Of a stretch of 64,000 nucleotides of DNA, positions 35,144 through 43,522 are shown one piece after another. Each line of letters opens with the position of its first letter. Position 1 is the stretch's first letter. The notes below the pieces were generated by a model. The model was not told where the DNA came from, did no database searches, and was given only the letters and a program-made list of their open reading frames with translations. The DNA is from an uncultured Fulvivirga sp. (GTDB lineage Bacteria; Bacteroidota; Bacteroidia; Cytophagales; Cyclobacteriaceae), in contig CANMSE010000004.1 in assembly GCA_947500555.1 (NCBI GenBank), positions 310,001 to 374,000 on the forward strand, in the 5' to 3' direction. A program made the position numbers and the translations under genes.

Positions 35144-35167
35144 AGACACCTCCTGGTGTCTTTTTTT
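35144..35167 (+). terminator. Rho-independent terminator after the DinB-like operon
   Basis: Perfect 7-bp stem AGACACC/GGTGTCT (35144-35150, 35155-35161), TCCT loop and a T-run. Confidence 0.92.
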
Positions 35168-35276
35168 ATGTTTTAATACTTTATAGAACAAGTGATTCAA
35201 GAAAGGGTCAATATATAGGCTAACTTCTAACAAATGAATTAATCATTATATTGTTGATAAACAGTTATTTACTCAA

Positions 35277-35296
35277 TTACAAACGTTTACAAACGT
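35277..35296 (+). repeat. Tandem TTACAAACGT repeat upstream of ssb
   Basis: TTACAAACGT is repeated exactly twice back to back, followed by AAATTAAACG and ACTGTAAA, about 136 bases before the ssb start. The same 10-base element with one degenerate partner occurs at the head of the accessory segment (21350-21369 on the minus strand), in the same orientation relative to the gene behind it. Between here and the ssb start there is no gene. Confidence 0.45.
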
Positions 35297-35431
35297 AAAT
35301 TAAACGACTGTAAATATTTAACTACCGATTAATGCTTGACTGCCTCCTTTACTTTGCCTCAGTCAAAATCGAAATAACTCGATGCGACTAATTTCTTAAT
35401 CAATATTATTAATCATTTAAACTTTATTATC

Positions 35432-35770
35432 ATGAAAAATTTAAGAAACAGCGTGCAACTAATTGGAAGACTAGGTAAAGATCCTGAAGTAAAACAATTG
35501 ACCAGTGGTAAGACACTAACTACATTTTCTATGGCTACCTCGGATTCATATAAGAATGCACAAGGAGAGAAAGTTGAAGATACTCAGTGGCATAATATTA
35601 TTGCATGGGGCAAGACAGCAGAGATAGCTGGAGAGTATTTGAAAAAAGGTCAGGAAGTGGCTGTTGAAGGAAAACTTGTTCACAGGTCATATGAGACCAA
35701 CAGTGGTGAAAAGAGATACGTTACTGAAATCAATATTAACGAATTGCTCATGATGGGCAAGAAGAACTAA
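35432..35770 (+). CDS. ssb: Single-stranded DNA-binding protein paralogue lacking the acidic tail
   Basis: 112-residue OB-fold SSB. MKNLRNSVQLIGRLGKDPEVK and WHNIIAWGKTAEIAGEYLKKG match the family signature, and VEGKLVHRSYETNSGEKRYVTEI is the last strand set. The usual C-terminal linker and acidic tip (ending DDDIPF or similar) that recruit partner proteins are absent: the protein ends MMGKKN. This suggests an accessory SSB rather than the main replication one. Preceded by a 20-base direct repeat and more than 260 bases of non-coding DNA, which may hold its own control. Terminator-like dyad follows about 150 bases later. Confidence 0.92.
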   Translation: MKNLRNSVQLIGRLGKDPEVKQLTSGKTLTTFSMATSDSYKNAQGEKVEDTQWHNIIAWGKTAEIAGEYLKKGQEVAVEGKLVHRSYETNSGEKRYVTEININELLMMGKKN

Positions 35771-35920
35771 AAATAGCATTCATAAACTGACATAAGTCAT
35801 TTTTTTAATGAAGAACTGTTGGTAAATTCACTGTGTACTTCCTGAAGTCACTGACCCGGAGGTATTTGAAAAAGGTGGCATCTTTATTTGGAATGTAAAT
35901 ATACTATCCAAATAAAAACC

Positions 35921-35957
35921 AACCCAAAGGCGAGCATTGCTCGCCTTTGGGTTTTAT
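35921..35957. terminator. 15-bp perfect hairpin, likely terminator
   Basis: AACCCAAAGGCGAGC (35921-35935) and GCTCGCCTTTGGGTT (35939-35953) are perfect arms around a three-base ATT loop, followed by TTATAG. A strong structure 150 bases after ssb and 78 bases before the next gene. Confidence 0.82.
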
Positions 35958-36015
35958 AGTCACTTTTATTTCTAACCTTCTCAAAACTTCCTGCTATTTA
36001 GTTCGTTGATTTTAA

Positions 36016-36023
36016 TAATTTTG
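36016..36023 (+). promoter_or_regulatory. Bacteroidetes-type -7 element (TAATTTTG) at the head of the BatA-glycosyltransferase run
   Basis: TAATTTTG ends eight bases before ATG 36031, so the transcript would have almost no leader. Confidence 0.45.
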
Positions 36024-36030
36024 ACAGCGA

Positions 36031-38010
36031 ATGAATTTTTTATACCCTCAGTTGCTTTTCGGTCTTTGTGCCCTGGCTATACCCATCATCATTCATCTAT
36101 TCAATTTCAGGAGAACCAAAAAAGTATATTTCTCAAATACAAGATTTTTAAAAAAAGTAAAAGAGGCCAGTAGCTCGAAACTAAAAATCAAACATTTTCT
36201 TGTGCTACTGTCAAGAATGCTATTTATTTTTTTTCTTGTACTAGCTTTTGCTCAACCTTATTGGAATAATCAAGAAGCCACTCCTCCTTCAGATCAGGTA
36301 ATTATCTATCTGGACAATAGTAATAGTATGAGCAATGAAACTGATAACGGATTATCAGCATTTGACGAGGCTATAATTTATATTAACGAGCTGCTGGATG
36401 TTTACCCTAAAACAACTTCTTATCGCTTAGTTACGAATGATTTTGACCCTTTTTCTAACTCATTCAAAAGTGCTTCTGAAGTAGAAGAACATTTGACGAA
36501 AATTACGCTTTCAAATGTCCCCAGGGAAATAGCCGCTATTTCACAACGATTAACTACTTCCTCCAACCGTGACTCTTTAGATGTTTATTGGATTAGTGAT
36601 TTTCAAAAGTCTTCCACAGGATCAGCTGTAAATTTTGAAGATAAGAAGTTAAACATCAACCTTATTCCAATTTACTATGCCTCAGAAAATAATGTTTTTA
36701 TTGATTCTGTCTATGTTGATAATCCTTTTCTTATCGGGGATGAGCAACTTACGATAAATGTAAAAGTGACTAACAAAGGTGATATAGCATTAAATGAACT
36801 AAGTGTAAAAGTTTTTATTGACAATATTCAATCGGCCACAGCTACAACCAATTTGCCGGCATTAGGCTCAGAAACGCTCTCGTTTAATGTAACTTATGAT
36901 GTCAATAAATTAAGCCTGGCCAGTATTAGAATCGAGGAATATCCTGTGACCTTTGACAACGAATTTTATTTTGTTCTGGATCGAGCTCAACGAATAAAAA
37001 TATTAGAATTGAGAGACAAAAATACTGGTTCTTATATTCCAAAGGTTTTTTCTAACTCTGAACTCTTCGATTTTAGCAGTGCTGAGTCAGGCAATGTAGA
37101 TTATAGTAAATTAAATAATACTGACCTTGTTATTTTGAATGGTATTCAAGAACTCTCATCCTCCCTGGCATTAGTAATCAATGACAGACTTGAAAAGGGA
37201 GAAAAAGTTCTTTTGATTCCTTCGGAGAAACCTGACATCTCATCTTACCAGCTGGTGACATCAGGTATAAGCGAGTCTACAATGGAAGACAGATTGTTAT
37301 TGGCCACTCCTGATTTTGGGAATCCTTTTTTTGAGAAGGTTTTTGAGGAAAAGAGTAACCGTTTTGCTATGGCTCAGGCTCAGCCAGTTTTGGACTTGGG
37401 TATCGATAGATCGGCTATTTTAAAATTTGAAAATGGCAATCCATTTTTGAGAGAAAGTAACGGACTGTATATAATGGCCACCCCATTACAAGCTGAGCAA
37501 TCTACTTTTCAGAGCCACGCTTTGTTTGTACCAGTGATGTATAGAATTGCTATTAGCAGTGTTTCTCATATTGGTCAATTATATTATTATGTTGATGATA
37601 ATCGAATTTCTATCGATGCTGATTCCCTTGCTTTGGACAGGGTTTATAAACTAATTGGAAATAACTCAGAATTGATTCCCGATCAACGAAATGTGGCAGG
37701 AAGACTATTATTTGAAGTGCCAAAATATGTATTGGGTTCTGGTTTTTACAGCCTTGTCCTGGACAGTGATACGCTTAGCACATTGGCATTCAATAATATG
37801 CCTTCAGAATCTGATTTAACACAATTGACAGCTGCTGAGCTATCAGATAAAATAAAAGGTAATGTCAAATTTATAGATGCTGGAGAAGCTCTGGCTTTTA
37901 GAAAAAAATTGGAAAGCCGATATGCAGGAACGCCACTTTGGAAATTTGCCATTATGCTGGCACTGCTGTTTTTATTAATGGAGGTTTTATTAATCAGGTT
38001 TTTTCCTTAA
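36031..38010 (+). CDS. BatA-domain protein with a VWA-like region
   Basis: N-terminal BatA/aerotolerance domain: LYPQLLFGLCALAIPIIIHLFNFRR, with the P-x-x-I-H-L-F-N signature, and a second helix about 52-75. A vWA-like region follows (about 85-200) with a MIDAS-type DNSNSM (D-x-S-x-S) and WISDFQ at the second metal-site strand. The middle 400 residues are beta-sandwich-like, and the C-terminal helix anchors it in the membrane. Such proteins usually belong to Bat or MoxR-type operons; here no MoxR ATPase is present and the gene heads a run with a pseudo-dihydroorotase. Nine bases to the next gene. Confidence 0.88.
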   Translation: MNFLYPQLLFGLCALAIPIIIHLFNFRRTKKVYFSNTRFLKKVKEASSSKLKIKHFLVLLSRMLFIFFLVLAFAQPYWNNQEATPPSDQVIIYLDNSNSMSNETDNGLSAFDEAIIYINELLDVYPKTTSYRLVTNDFDPFSNSFKSASEVEEHLTKITLSNVPREIAAISQRLTTSSNRDSLDVYWISDFQKSSTGSAVNFEDKKLNINLIPIYYASENNVFIDSVYVDNPFLIGDEQLTINVKVTNKGDIALNELSVKVFIDNIQSATATTNLPALGSETLSFNVTYDVNKLSLASIRIEEYPVTFDNEFYFVLDRAQRIKILELRDKNTGSYIPKVFSNSELFDFSSAESGNVDYSKLNNTDLVILNGIQELSSSLALVINDRLEKGEKVLLIPSEKPDISSYQLVTSGISESTMEDRLLLATPDFGNPFFEKVFEEKSNRFAMAQAQPVLDLGIDRSAILKFENGNPFLRESNGLYIMATPLQAEQSTFQSHALFVPVMYRIAISSVSHIGQLYYYVDDNRISIDADSLALDRVYKLIGNNSELIPDQRNVAGRLLFEVPKYVLGSGFYSLVLDSDTLSTLAFNNMPSESDLTQLTAAELSDKIKGNVKFIDAGEALAFRKKLESRYAGTPLWKFAIMLALLFLLMEVLLIRFFP

Positions 38011-38019
38011 ATCGAAGTT

Positions 38020-39288
38020 ATGTCTAAAATACTCATCAAATCTGCGAAAATTGTTGATAAAGAATCATCTCACCATGGAAAGGTAAGGGATGTACTTATT
38101 TCCAATGGTGTAATAACGAAGGTTGGTAAATTAAATGAAAAGGCAGATAAGGAGATCAATGCTAAGGGTATGATCTTGAGCTTAGGTTGGTGTGACATGC
38201 GAGCATGGTTGGCTGATCCCGGTTTAGAACACAAAGAAGATATACAAAGTGGTCGTTTAACTGCAATGGCAGGGGGCTTCACACATATTGCGGTACTACC
38301 TAACAATGATCCTGTCACTCAGAATAAAAATGATGTTTCTTATATAATGAAGGGGAACGATCGTGAGTTAACCCAGCTACTTCCTATGGCAGCCGTAACT
38401 CTGGGTGCTAAGGGAGAGGAACTTACCGAGATGATCGACCTTGAGCATGCAGGTGCTGTAGCTTTTACTGATGGGCTGAACCCCATTTGGCACTCAGATA
38501 TCCTTCTCAAGTCGTTACAGTACCTTCAGAAGTTTGATGGACTGGTTATTGATCGCCCTGAAGATAGACACCTGAACATGTTCGGTGCAATGAACGAGGG
38601 GGAAACAAGCACAATGCTTGGTATGAAGGGAATGCCAACATTAGCAGAGGATCTTATCGTTGAAAGAAATATTTCAATACTAGAGTATACTGGCGGTCGA
38701 TTACACCTCAGCTGCTTGTCATCAGAAAAATCACTTTCTTTAGTTAAAGCGGCAAGAAAAAAGGGCCTGAATGTGACCTGCGATATAGCATCATACCAAC
38801 CATTATTGGACGATAGCTACTTAAAGGATTTTGATTCGAATTATAAGGTTAACCCACCATTAAGAACGAAAAGAGATAATAAGGCTATTATCAAGTCATT
38901 GAATGATGGGACTATTGATACCATCGTTTCTAATCATATTCCACATGACGAAGAGTGTAAGAAACTTGAATTTGATTTAGCTGATTTTGGGATTATTAAT
39001 CTACAAACAGTTGCTTCAAATCTGACTGAATTGAGTACCCAAGTACCCATTGAAATCCTGATTGAGAAAATTTCCAATACTCCAAGAAAACTCTTGAAAG
39101 TAGAAACTAAATCTATTGAGGAAGGTGTAGCAGCAGATCTCACGTTATTTGATCCAAACAAAAAGTGGTTGCTTGATAAAGCAACTAATAAATCCAAATC
39201 AAATAATTCTCCATACTTCAGTAAGGAATTGGTTGGTAAGGCAGTAGCTGTATTTAATAACGGTCAATACTATTTATCCGATTTATGA
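38020..39288 (+). CDS. Dihydroorotase-like protein with lost metal ligands
   Basis: Amidohydrolase-fold protein of 422 residues similar to dihydroorotase (KGMILSLGWCDM at the strand before the metal site, AGGFTHIAVLPNNDPVTQN). The catalytic D-x-H-x-H is replaced by D59-x-R61-x-W63. The later metal histidine HxxH-like segment reads LHLSCLSS (His to Cys), and the final TDHAPH-like motif reads SNHIPHDEE. It therefore cannot bind the usual metal pair and is probably non-catalytic. In Pseudomonas-type aspartate transcarbamoylase a similar inactive chain is a structural subunit; here no such partner is adjacent. Overlaps the next gene by 4 bases (ATGA). Confidence 0.85.
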   Translation: MSKILIKSAKIVDKESSHHGKVRDVLISNGVITKVGKLNEKADKEINAKGMILSLGWCDMRAWLADPGLEHKEDIQSGRLTAMAGGFTHIAVLPNNDPVTQNKNDVSYIMKGNDRELTQLLPMAAVTLGAKGEELTEMIDLEHAGAVAFTDGLNPIWHSDILLKSLQYLQKFDGLVIDRPEDRHLNMFGAMNEGETSTMLGMKGMPTLAEDLIVERNISILEYTGGRLHLSCLSSEKSLSLVKAARKKGLNVTCDIASYQPLLDDSYLKDFDSNYKVNPPLRTKRDNKAIIKSLNDGTIDTIVSNHIPHDEECKKLEFDLADFGIINLQTVASNLTELSTQVPIEILIEKISNTPRKLLKVETKSIEEGVAADLTLFDPNKKWLLDKATNKSKSNNSPYFSKELVGKAVAVFNNGQYYLSDL

Positions 39289-39827
39289 AACCAATAATTA
39301 GTATCCCCTTAAAATATGGACTGATTGGCTCTGTTTTAGCTATAATTTTACTTTCAGTTCTCTACTATACCGGTACCCATCCGTTACTGATACCTACTTT
39401 TTTTGATTATCGAATTATCCTGTTTGGTCTTTTTATATTCTTCGGGATCAAAGAGTTTAAAGACTATCATAACGAGGGATTTCTTCAGTTTTGGCAAGGT
39501 ATGGTTATAGGGATAGGCATATATGTTGTTATTGGATTGGTAGTGGGGCTATTTCTCATTGCTTTTGCAGCGATAGAACCTCAATTCCATGAAGATTATA
39601 TCGCAGGTACCATTAGAGGGCTAGAACTAAATAAGGATCAGTTGCTAAATCAGGGCAAAATCACAATTACTGAAGAGCAGTATAACGATCAGCTGGAAAA
39701 GTTAAAAAATACTCCAATTAGTTATCTAGGGGTAGACTATTTTATCAAAAGTGGAGTACTTGGCTTTTTTCTCACAATCATTTTATCGGTGATTTTACGT
39801 AAATCTGAAAAGCGATTTTTAAAGTAA
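39285..39827 (+). CDS. DUF4199 membrane protein
   Basis: 180 residues with four membrane helices: about 10-28, 36-53, 66-92 and 158-176. The pattern KYGLIGSVLAIILL at the start, FGIKEFKDYHNEGFLQFWQG in the middle (the conserved F-x-x-x-G-x-x-x-F-x-x-G segment) and a charged helical insert before the last helix is that of DUF4199 in Bacteroidetes. The start overlaps the dihydroorotase-like stop, so translation is coupled. Paralogous to the next gene. Function is unknown; association with glycosyltransferases suggests an envelope job. Confidence 0.88.
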   Translation: MKPIISIPLKYGLIGSVLAIILLSVLYYTGTHPLLIPTFFDYRIILFGLFIFFGIKEFKDYHNEGFLQFWQGMVIGIGIYVVIGLVVGLFLIAFAAIEPQFHEDYIAGTIRGLELNKDQLLNQGKITITEEQYNDQLEKLKNTPISYLGVDYFIKSGVLGFFLTIILSVILRKSEKRFLK

Positions 39828-39913
39828 ACCTACTGTTCAATACGTAATTTGACCACTGAGCCGCTCAAAAAACCTTGTACAAGTTGTAATTATTAGATTG
39901 TTTGTGCTACTTA

Positions 39914-39921
39914 TATATTTG
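39914..39921 (+). promoter_or_regulatory. Possible internal promoter (TATATTTG) before the second DUF4199 gene
   Basis: A TAnnTTTG match 30 bases before ATG 39951, within the 123-base gap between the two DUF4199 genes. Could give the last three genes independent expression. Confidence 0.4.
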
Positions 39922-39950
39922 AATCAATATCAACCTTAAACTTTATTAAA

Positions 39951-40478
39951 ATGGAAGAAACTATGGAAGCGCCCACCACTAAATCATTAGCTATTAAGTG
40001 GGGGCTTATACTTAGTGTAATAAGTATTGTATTCTTTATCTTATTGGCCGTAACTGGTTCTCAAGCGGAGGGGTGGGCCAGTTGGATAGGTGTTTTACCG
40101 TCAGCTATTGTTATGTATTTAGCGCACAAAGAATTTAAAGATGGTGGTGATGGTTACATGAGTTATGGCAAAGGTCTTGGTATAGGAACTATGATATCGG
40201 TAGTGTCTTCGATTATCTCCAGTATATTCTCGTTTATCTATATCAAATTCTTAGATCCAACTTACATAGACATAATCCGTGATGCGCAGATCGCAGGTTT
40301 TCAGGAACAGGGCATGAGTGATTCTGAGATTGAAACGGCATTGTCTTTTTCTGAATCTTTTATGAAACCTGAAACAATGATCGTTATGGGTATATTTTTC
40401 GGAATTTTCTTTGGATTTATATTATCTTTGATTGTAAGTGCTATCACAAAAAATAGCAATCCTGCTTTAGACGTTTAA
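39951..40478 (+). CDS. DUF4199 membrane protein (second copy)
   Basis: 175 residues, four membrane helices (about 16-34, 42-58, 72-98, 143-165) with AHKEFKDGGDGYMSYGKGLGIGTMIS as the conserved middle segment, as in the preceding paralogue. The loop between helices 3 and 4 contains an acidic helix (GMSDSEIETALSFSES). The gene follows a 123-base gap that has a -7-like site. Two bases separate its stop from the next glycosyltransferase, so they are coupled. The pair of DUF4199 proteins probably acts together; no partner is proven. Confidence 0.88.
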   Translation: MEETMEAPTTKSLAIKWGLILSVISIVFFILLAVTGSQAEGWASWIGVLPSAIVMYLAHKEFKDGGDGYMSYGKGLGIGTMISVVSSIISSIFSFIYIKFLDPTYIDIIRDAQIAGFQEQGMSDSEIETALSFSESFMKPETMIVMGIFFGIFFGFILSLIVSAITKNSNPALDV

Positions 40479-40480
40479 TA

Positions 40481-41446
40481 ATGCAACATATCGATATTTC
40501 AGTGGTGGTTCCGCTATATAACGAAGAAGAATCACTCCCTGAATTATGTAATTGGATAAGCCGTGTGATGGAATCGCACGGCTTTACTTATGAAGTGCTA
40601 CTAGTAGACGATGGGAGTGAAGATACATCCTGGAAAGTGGTCAGTGAACTTTCATCTGCTAACCCGTTAATTAAGGGTATTAAGTTTAATAGGAACTATG
40701 GCAAATCTGCTGCGCTTAATACTGGCTTTAAAAAAAGCGTGGGTAAGGTTGTAATATCTATGGATGCCGATCTTCAAGACAGTCCTGATGAAATTCCTGC
40801 ATTATACAAAAAGATAACTGAAGAAGGCTTTGACATGGTAAGCGGTTGGAAAAAGAAACGGCACGACCCAATTACTAAGACTATTCCATCAAAATTTTTC
40901 AATTACGTAACCCGTAAGATATCAGGTATAAAGCTTCATGACTTTAATTGTGGGTTAAAGGCTTATCGCAGCGAGTTAGTCAAGAATATCAATGTATATG
41001 GCGAAATGCATCGCTATATTCCAGTCATCGCCAAATGGAATGGTTATACAAAAATTGATGAGCAAGTTGTTCAACATCAGGAACGCAAATACGGTAAGAC
41101 TAAATTTGGTCTTGAGCGGTTTATCAATGGTTTTCTAGACTTACTTTCTATCACTTTTGTGAGCAAGTTTAAGCGTAAGCCAATGCATTTCTTTGGTTTA
41201 TGGGGTACGATATCGTTCTTCTCAGGCTTCGTTATCACCTGTTACGTAATAGGAGAAAAGCTTTATAAGCTTCATTATAAACTTCCTGTTCGCGACATTG
41301 TTGATCAGCCATTATTTTTCCTCGCTTTGATTGCCCTTGTTATAGGAGTACAACTTTTTCTCACAGGTTTTTTGGCTGAAATGCTTGCTATGAAATCTAA
41401 TTCAGGAAAAGATTACCTTATTTCAGATACTATCGGCATTGACTAA
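40481..41446 (+). CDS. GT2 glycosyltransferase, DPM1/GtrB-like with C-terminal membrane anchor
   Basis: GT-A fold family 2 transferase. VVPLYNEEESLPELCNWI opens the nucleotide-binding domain, LLVDDGSEDTSW has the first Asp motif, and MDADLQDSPDEI is the DxD with the diagnostic DLQD of polyprenyl-phosphate glycosyltransferases. Two C-terminal helices (about 232-255, 273-295) anchor it in the inner membrane. So it likely moves a sugar from a nucleotide sugar to undecaprenyl phosphate. Two bases after the DUF4199 gene; overlaps the next gene by one base. Confidence 0.93.
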   Translation: MQHIDISVVVPLYNEEESLPELCNWISRVMESHGFTYEVLLVDDGSEDTSWKVVSELSSANPLIKGIKFNRNYGKSAALNTGFKKSVGKVVISMDADLQDSPDEIPALYKKITEEGFDMVSGWKKKRHDPITKTIPSKFFNYVTRKISGIKLHDFNCGLKAYRSELVKNINVYGEMHRYIPVIAKWNGYTKIDEQVVQHQERKYGKTKFGLERFINGFLDLLSITFVSKFKRKPMHFFGLWGTISFFSGFVITCYVIGEKLYKLHYKLPVRDIVDQPLFFLALIALVIGVQLFLTGFLAEMLAMKSNSGKDYLISDTIGID

Positions 41447-42405
41447 TGCGACTCTATTCTGTTATTATTCCAATCTACAATCGTCCTAATGAGATAGATG
41501 AGCTATTGGATAGTCTCATTAAACAGACCTACCCTAATTTCGAGGTGTTGGTTATTGAAGATGGTTCCTCAGAAAGATGTGAAAATATCATCTCTAAATA
41601 TGAGAACAAGCTAAATGTACAGTACTTCTTCAAAGAGAATTCTGGCCAGGGCTTTAGCCGTAACTTTGGTTTCGAAAAAGCCAAAGGAGATTACTTCATT
41701 GTTTTTGATTCTGATTGCCTTATCCCTGATCACTACTTTCAATCAGTTGAGGATTTCCTGAATGTTAATGCAGCAGATGCTTTTGGTGGGCCTGATAAAG
41801 CACATGATAGCTTTACTCCAATGCAAAAGGCTATTAGTTATTCTATGACCTCAGTTTTTACTACTGGAGGCATACGTGGAAATAAGAAGCATTACGGTAA
41901 GTTTCACCCTCGAAGCTTTAACATGGGCATCTCTCAAGAAGTATATGAGAAAGCGGGAGGTTATAAAATCACCCGAATGGGAGAGGACCTGGAATTTAGC
42001 ATGCGCATTATTAAAAGTGGATTTAAAACAGCACTTATCCCTGAGGCTTACGTGTATCACAAAAGGAGGACATCTTTAGCCCAGTTTTATAAACAATTAC
42101 ACTTCTTCGGTCGGGCACGAATCAACGTTGGGCGTTTCTACAAGGAGGAGGTAAAACTATTCCATTGGTTTCCTGCGCTATTTACCATAGGATTTTTGAG
42201 CTTACCTTTTTGGAGTTTAATTCATCCTGTCTTAGGTATTGCGACTATATGTGCCTATTTACTTTTTTTCTTTCTCAATTTTATGAGCTCGTTGATCAGG
42301 AATAAAAGTATTTGGGTGGCTTTATTGAGTATGGCTACTTCTTTTACTCAATTGTTTGCCTATGGTATTGGCTTTTTGACTGAAAAGTTCGTTAGCAAAA
42401 CCTAG
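41446..42405 (+). CDS. GT2 family glycosyltransferase
   Basis: 319 residues. N-terminal GT-A domain: IIPIYNRPNEIDELLDSLIKQ, VIEDGSSE, and FDSDCLIPDHYF (the DxD-like motif, D-S-D). GGYKITRMGEDLEFSMRI is the acceptor-site ED motif. Two helices about 230-290 anchor it to the membrane. It is the last gene of the 36-42 kb run and overlaps the previous transferase by one base, so the two are translationally coupled. The acceptor is unknown. No strong terminator was seen after it. Confidence 0.9.
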   Translation: MRLYSVIIPIYNRPNEIDELLDSLIKQTYPNFEVLVIEDGSSERCENIISKYENKLNVQYFFKENSGQGFSRNFGFEKAKGDYFIVFDSDCLIPDHYFQSVEDFLNVNAADAFGGPDKAHDSFTPMQKAISYSMTSVFTTGGIRGNKKHYGKFHPRSFNMGISQEVYEKAGGYKITRMGEDLEFSMRIIKSGFKTALIPEAYVYHKRRTSLAQFYKQLHFFGRARINVGRFYKEEVKLFHWFPALFTIGFLSLPFWSLIHPVLGIATICAYLLFFFLNFMSSLIRNKSIWVALLSMATSFTQLFAYGIGFLTEKFVSKT

Positions 42406-42467
42406 ATTGCTGAGAACTAATCATCTTCGCTCTCATTATTCTAGAGGCCAGGCTTAGGCTGATCGAG

Positions 42468-42647
42468 TTAATGACCATTTAGTTCAAAATTGCTTTTACT
42501 GGCATGCAACAACAGATTATCCAGTATGTCGATAGGAGCTTCTGCTAGAAGACTATCCAATTCAGTTAAATCTCCTCGACAAGCAGTTATATGAATTGTT
42601 TGAGCTGTAGTTTTTAAAAACGAGATTAAAAAAGGAAAATAAAGAGT
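42468..42647 (-). other. Open frame continuing past the CPBP stop codon
   Basis: On the minus strand the CPBP protease gene ends at TAA 42650-42648, and the same frame stays open for 59 further codons to the next TAA at 42468. There is no ATG. The piece reads ...CRGDLTELDSLLAEAP and IDILDNLLLHASKSNFELNGH, vaguely ankyrin-like. It may be a decayed gene remnant, a readthrough extension, or chance. The rest of the 242-base gap holds nothing recognisable. Confidence 0.25.
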
Positions 42648-43427
42648 TTACCGATTTTTCATCCAAATGGTGCCTCTATTTATTTTTAATTGACCGCCTC
42701 CTCTTCGGTTATAGACTATGGTTATTACAATTATTGAAACAATAGTTATAATTCTAAATACGTTAGAGTAAACGCCACCCAAAGCATTATCACTAACAGT
42801 AAATAGTTCCCATGATAAATTCATAAACAGATGTAAAAATATGGATACCCACAAGTTAAAATTCCATTCTACATAGACCCATGCGAACAAAATGCCTCCT
42901 AAAAAAGTCACTAAAAAGATCCCTAATGTCTGCGAATATCCAGTACCCTGATATAGATGAGCTAGCCCAAACAATAATGCTCCAAAAAAAACTGAGGATA
43001 CAAAGCCCAATCGTGAAAGTCTAAATATTTGACCAAATAAAAAACCTCTGAAGTATAGTTCCTCAAAAAAACCAGCAGCAATAACTGAAACCAAAATAGC
43101 ATCCCAGGAAATCGTTGAGTCGAAATCAAAAAGAACAGCATATCCAATGAACATCGGCATTGTACATAGCAGAGCAATACCAGCGCCTTGGAAAAATGAT
43201 TTTCGCAGACCTAAACTTTTGATAAAGTCTACTTTATTATTTAAAAACAAAACACCCAGAAAAATTGGAACACCTAGGACAGCATAAGATATGATATGAC
43301 TAACCCCAAATTGATTAATATATTCATTGACCAACGCCCTTAAATTTTTAAAATAAGATTCACTGAGAAAAAAATATACTCCAAAGGAAATAAGAGTGAT
43401 TAAGACTACTTTGAATGTTTTACTCAT
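42648..43427 (-). CDS. CPBP-family intramembrane metalloprotease
   Basis: 259 residues with seven or eight membrane helices. The CPBP (Abi/CAAX-protease-like) motifs are present: EELYFRG (E122, E123, R127), FGLAHL (His157) and FLHLFMNL (later His). These form the di-glutamate/histidine metal site of this family of intramembrane proteases. Such proteins may process prenylated or small membrane peptides; in bacteria many serve bacteriocin self-immunity, but there is no bacteriocin gene nearby. Stands alone. The open frame beyond its stop codon is noted separately. Confidence 0.92.
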   Translation of the reverse strand: MSKTFKVVLITLISFGVYFFLSESYFKNLRALVNEYINQFGVSHIISYAVLGVPIFLGVLFLNNKVDFIKSLGLRKSFFQGAGIALLCTMPMFIGYAVLFDFDSTISWDAILVSVIAAGFFEELYFRGFLFGQIFRLSRLGFVSSVFFGALLFGLAHLYQGTGYSQTLGIFLVTFLGGILFAWVYVEWNFNLWVSIFLHLFMNLSWELFTVSDNALGGVYSNVFRIITIVSIIVITIVYNRRGGGQLKINRGTIWMKNR

Positions 43428-43522
43428 TTTTTAGCTAGATACTACTTGTAGTTTGCCTTGCTATTAGATGGAAATGGGACAATTAAGGTTACAGGAAATA
43501 GCTAATTTCTTTAAAAGGCCTT

